A stretch of 64,000 bases of DNA, taken from contig WNNJ02001911.1 in the NCBI GenBank assembly GCA_012934845.2, positions 62,001 through 126,000 of the forward strand. The letters run 5' to 3'. Within the stretch, counting starts at the first letter, position 1; each line of letters starts with the position of its first letter. This document shows positions 60,615 to 64,000 of the stretch, in pieces. Below the pieces are notes generated by a model, which made no database searches, was not told the DNA's origin, and worked only from the letters and a program-made list of their open reading frames with translations. The stretch comes from Pomphorhynchus laevis (Eukaryota; Acanthocephala; Palaeacanthocephala; Echinorhynchida; Pomphorhynchidae). The position numbers were made by a program, and so were the translations under genes.

Positions 60615-60670
60615 GCTTTTGTAATCAAAATTTTCGACTAACAATATTAGTCATCGTCAGGGACATTTGA
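60615..60670 (-). ncRNA. Hammerhead-ribozyme-like motif
   Basis: On the - strand: CTGACGA, extra T, GACTAA-TATTG-TTAGTC (six perfect pairs), then GAAAATTTT. Both conserved boxes fit (CUGANGA, GAAA), stem II differs completely in sequence from the other sites yet pairs, and AAUU is again a self-complementary stem III. Stem I is not obvious. It is not in a visible foldback. Confidence 0.5.
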
Positions 60671-60924
60671 AATTGAAATTACAATTGAAATCAAAATTAT
60701 AAAAATGATACAAAAATAAAAATAAACATTTTCCGAATTAGGTAATTTCATTTAAGACCCATAGAGTCTTAAGGTGCTTCCTATCTCTACGTATTTTATA
60801 TTTATTACGGGATGTAGTAGGCGATTGAGAAGAGCTTCTGCCGTTCGGAGTTGTTGTGTTGAATCAGATTTAATAATTTCTACAAGAACGACAATTTAGT
60901 TTTGTTTCAATTTTATAAAATTTC

Positions 60925-61195
60925 TTCGTTGTATAAATCAGGTTTGCATATGATTTCAAAGCTGTTCTTCATATCGTCGGTATATATGGCACGTTGGAGT
61001 GGCTTACAACTTTCACCTGTTCTTTCATTGAACTCCTTGTAAAGATTAAATAGCGTTGAAATACATATTTTTCTTGCATTCGACAATGGTGGTTTAAAAC
61101 TATTCGGAATCCAGTGTATTACCTCAATGTAAGCTGACTAGTAGACATCATAATAGTGTTCGTGCAATATCTCATTGCGAATAAGTTCATAAAAG
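60925..61195 (-). pseudogene. Coding remnant of unknown family
   Basis: On the - strand, FYELIRNEILHEHYYDVY, a stop, then a 69-codon open stretch beginning SAYIEVIHWIPNSFKPPLSN and ending KPDLYNEEIL. Residue use is protein-like. I do not recognise it; transposon-derived or a decayed host exon are both possible. Confidence 0.4.
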
Positions 61196-61204
61196 AAAGT
61201 TTAA

Positions 61205-61315
61205 AAGACCTTAAAAGAAAGTTTGAGATACATAACATACAATTCCAATATCTAAAAAGAAAGTCGCCTTAAAAGAAAGTTTGAGATAAATAACATACAA
61301 TTACAAACTACTTAC
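61205..61315. repeat. Short tandem duplication
   Basis: CTTAAAAGAAAGTTTGAGAT followed by AATAACATACAATT occurs twice, about 60 bases apart. Confidence 0.7.
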
Positions 61316-61703
61316 AAATCAAAATCATAGAAAAACTTATTCAATTGGATTAAGAGATAACAAAATAGCTGTTTCATATTTGTTTCAACTGAGTAAATTT
61401 GTTGCAATTTTTTTTAATATGAGAAACGGAGGAAAACGACAAAATCGACTGTGAATGATAATAAATCCCAGCATTATGTAGAGTGTTCCATGACAGATTG
61501 CCATGTGTGAACTACTGTTTGGCTACCTCTTCGTATTCCTTCAAATTTTCTAGATAGAGAGTAAGTAGTTCTTTTTTTAGCATGGCATCACTCTGTCATT
61601 CCAGCTCGTACAATCCGACCGAAATTTCTCAGAGCAAACGAACAACGGAATTATTTAGCGATCTATTGTATTCTCTGTCACCAAAGAAACTCGATATATC
61701 ATA

Positions 61704-61901
61704 ATGGCAAGAATGTCTGCCAAGAGCTCTACATTCTATTCGATAACTTCCATGCGTGGCTACGAACTGTGCACCCCATTAGCGTTTTCTAAAGTTCGAA
61801 CGACGAACGAGTTCCAACGTGAATATGCCCGATTGGTTGCTGAATCCTGGGTTAGCAATCCTAAAAATACATACAAATCTTGTATATTTGATAAATTGTA
61901 A
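61704..61901 (+). CDS. Small open frame, unrecognised
   Basis: 65 codons from ATG at 61704: a Ser/Thr-rich start, then VRTTNEFQREYARLVAESWV and SNPKNTYKSCIFDKL. Amino-acid use and the central helix look like a real protein or exon, and composition is less AT-rich than the neighbourhood. No family is recognised and no splice partners were found. It may also be a transposon or pseudogene remnant. Confidence 0.35.
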   Translation: MARMSAKSSTFYSITSMRGYELCTPLAFSKVRTTNEFQREYARLVAESWVSNPKNTYKSCIFDKL

Positions 61902-63239
61902 AGCAAAACTGCTCAAATGGAGCGTGCTAATGGTACCAAAAGAGCTGTTTCCCTCTAACATCTCCCGCATTTTCTAGTGTGATGAGAAAACAAAAGAAGG
62001 TTATGGCTCGGAGGATGCACACGGAAAATGCTGAAAAAAATCGGGACGTTTTGTTTGTTTCTAATTTATAAGATGTATTGAAATGGATAAAGACATTAAA
62101 TACAACCTGCACTCAGGTTGAGAGGAGGTTGTGTCTATTAAATCGCTTAAGTATTCGCATGCTTACTATGCAAGTTAAAACAAAATCAATGAGAATGTCA
62201 TATTAATTAAACTATTATTTATTGATATGTAAACTTAGTTTGATCTCTGTTTGAATTTAAGATAGTTTAATAAAATCTACGTTCTATTCATATTTATCAG
62301 AGTTATTGCTAATCGATTTTGGTACAAAGTAAAACAATTCAAGCTGCACAAGTGTTTCTGCATACAAACAAGTACAGGAATTATCATAGATTTCCAAGTT
62401 GCTAAATCCAAGAGAAAGTGATAGTAAAAAGGACTGAAAAGGCAAAAGGAGGGTAAGGTAACTAATATATCTTTATTTTTCTTATATACTATTTTCATTC
62501 TGTTAAAAAAATTGTTTTTATTTGTATTCTTTCATAAAAATAAATGCTTATTCAAACCCAAGGCTTTCAAAAAACGTAAACAAGATTTATCTATTAATAG
62601 AGTTATTAACGAGGTAGAAAATAATATCCCAACGCAAAAGGTGCTTATGCCAATAATGCGGATGCTTTTGCGCTGGACATCGTTTGTGAAAACGTGGAGG
62701 TAAAGCCACTTTTTAAAAGATCATATGGATTATTGTAAAGATAACTTCCGTAATTTGCATAAGAGAAGGATGTCAAAGAGTTGATCAATAAACATTAAGT
62801 GTCAATAATAAGAAAGTTCAGGCTCCTTTAATACTCTTTTCTGGTGAAAGAAGCTTTAAGTGATCTACAGAGACTTCGTGATATTATACCTAGAATGTTG
62901 GGTCATGACGTCAAATTAATCATATTTTGACCAAATAAAGTTAATTATACTACATTTTACTTTAATATTTTTACTAATAAATGTTGTATGGGTGATTTGC
63001 TTTTGATAATAAAAAAAATTTACCGTTCTGCTGATTCTGTTATTAATAAACGTAAACTGTTTAAATGACGATGATTTTGATAAAACGAGCAACGATATGG
63101 GTTATTATTGTCAGGTGACTTAATAATATGAATTTTGTTAGCAACTATATAACGGCTAAAACGTTTCAAAAGAAAAACATGCAGAAAAATAAAAACAGAA
63201 AAAGTAAGTCTAGTCGTTAATGCAGTCGTCATTGTGTCA

Positions 63240-64000
63240 CGGCATCAGGTCCACATGGATCTGAGCTCTCCAGCCAATACAACACGCCGCACTCCCATTA
63301 AACCATCCGAAGTCTCTCACTATTCCCCCCAAGAATCCAATCGAGGCGAACTATGCTCGGTAATCGCGAAAGGAGGAGCTTGAGAAACCTTAGTCTTTGC
63401 TCTGGGAACGTCCTCTTGAAAATAAGACTAATCCCGAGATAGCCCAAGTACCTCATAGGCGCTCTTGGGTTTTTATTCAATGACAGATGATTAGCCCATT
63501 TCAGGGTTCAACTAGATTTCTTCAGGATACGCTTGAGTTATCCAGGTCAGCTTTTGCTGACCAGTTCACCGTAACGGTGAACCCCATGTATTTTACTCGA
63601 CTTGTGAAGGTAGAGAGTGGTTGAGGCTGCAAAATGGAGGAAAGTGCAGAGAGTGCTAATCTATTAAGTTTTTTTTTGGTGGTAGGGGCGCCATGAAAGA
63701 CGACCACCTGCGATTTAGAGGAGTTAAGAACACGATTTGATATGGATAGTTGGTCTTTAAATTTTAAAAAATAAACGGCTGATGTCAGAGACTACATCTT
63801 TGCACCTGCGTCCAGGGAACAGGTCTGTGGTATTATCAGCGTATACCACTAGATATTAATCGCGTTTAATTTTTTTTGTGGAGTATAATGGAGGCAGCAA
63901 GATACAAGATTAGAGAAAGTGAGGATCCGTGAGGCACACCCGTAATGGGGTAGAACTGACGCGCATCAGGGTCGTCTTCATAAAAGAATCGCTTGGTATA
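63240..64000 (-). mobile_element. LINE copy F (same family as E), 3' half from the RT onward
   Basis: Continues past the right edge. On the - strand: RFFYEDDPDARQFYPITGVP with HGSSLSLILYLAASI (RT box B-like), VVYADNTTDLFPGRR (box C; YADN where YADD is usual), then a thumb region with VKYMGFTVTVNWSAKADL (near 63540-63590). The tail is shared with copy E. Frames shift at several places. Jockey/CR1-like. Confidence 0.85.

Overview
The window is nuclear DNA from an animal. It is strongly AT-rich and uses the standard genetic code. Its genes are split by introns and are embedded in dense non-LTR retroelements, Penelope-like elements (PLEs), foldback DNA elements and SINEs. The composition and repeat mix would suit a planarian-like flatworm or another AT-rich invertebrate, but no single feature fixes the taxon.

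Three host genes are supported. (1) KARS, the class II lysyl-tRNA synthetase, runs on the + strand from the left edge to 10776; eight exons cover the C-terminal catalytic half. One intron has a probable GC donor, and another carries an antisense LINE. (2) An unrecognised + strand gene at 33068-37584 has one short exon and one 2.4 kb exon encoding a Ser/Asn/Gln-rich protein with a small folded N-terminal part. (3) An MBD2/3 homologue (NuRD subunit) on the - strand has exons at 58278-58133, 49686-49584, 49385-49291 and 40157-40026. Its frame and splice phases are continuous, and its introns are packed with mobile DNA. The MBD domain itself must lie upstream, probably outside the window.

Mobile DNA by region: a zinc-finger/RT LINE family with copies at 6.3-9.2 kb (-), 18.0-21.1 kb (-) and 26.0-27.45 kb (+); an endonuclease-type LINE fragment at 24.0-25.6 kb (+); another LINE family at 55.4-57.7 and 63.2-64.0 kb (-); a PLE with the usual C-terminal GIY-YIG domain at 30.0-32.6 kb (-); and a second PLE type at 50.5-52.9 kb (-) with the GIY-YIG part upstream of the RT, as in the Naiad clade, plus a decayed, tandemly reiterated relative at 43.6-47.9 kb. 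tRNA-like SINEs lie at 15.0 and 60.2 kb, with a palindromic pair at 34.1-34.4 kb. MITE-like elements lie at 34.7, 42.0, 46.1-46.5 and 50.3-50.5 kb.

The most unusual signal is a dispersed set of hammerhead-ribozyme-like sequences. Each has CUGANGA, one extra base, a stem II hairpin whose sequence differs between sites but stays paired, then GAAA. The clearest ones sit in two foldback elements (4.3 and 22.8-23.05 kb), at 60.6 kb and at the 3' end of the 30 kb PLE; decayed relatives are at 38.2, 43.2 and 45.4 kb.

A second unusual feature is a DNA-level duplication. About 1.5 kb comprising part of the last MBD2/3 exon and the adjoining intron is present almost unchanged downstream of KARS (12.3-13.8 kb), and an internal MBD2/3 exon has its own partial duplicate at 48.45 kb.
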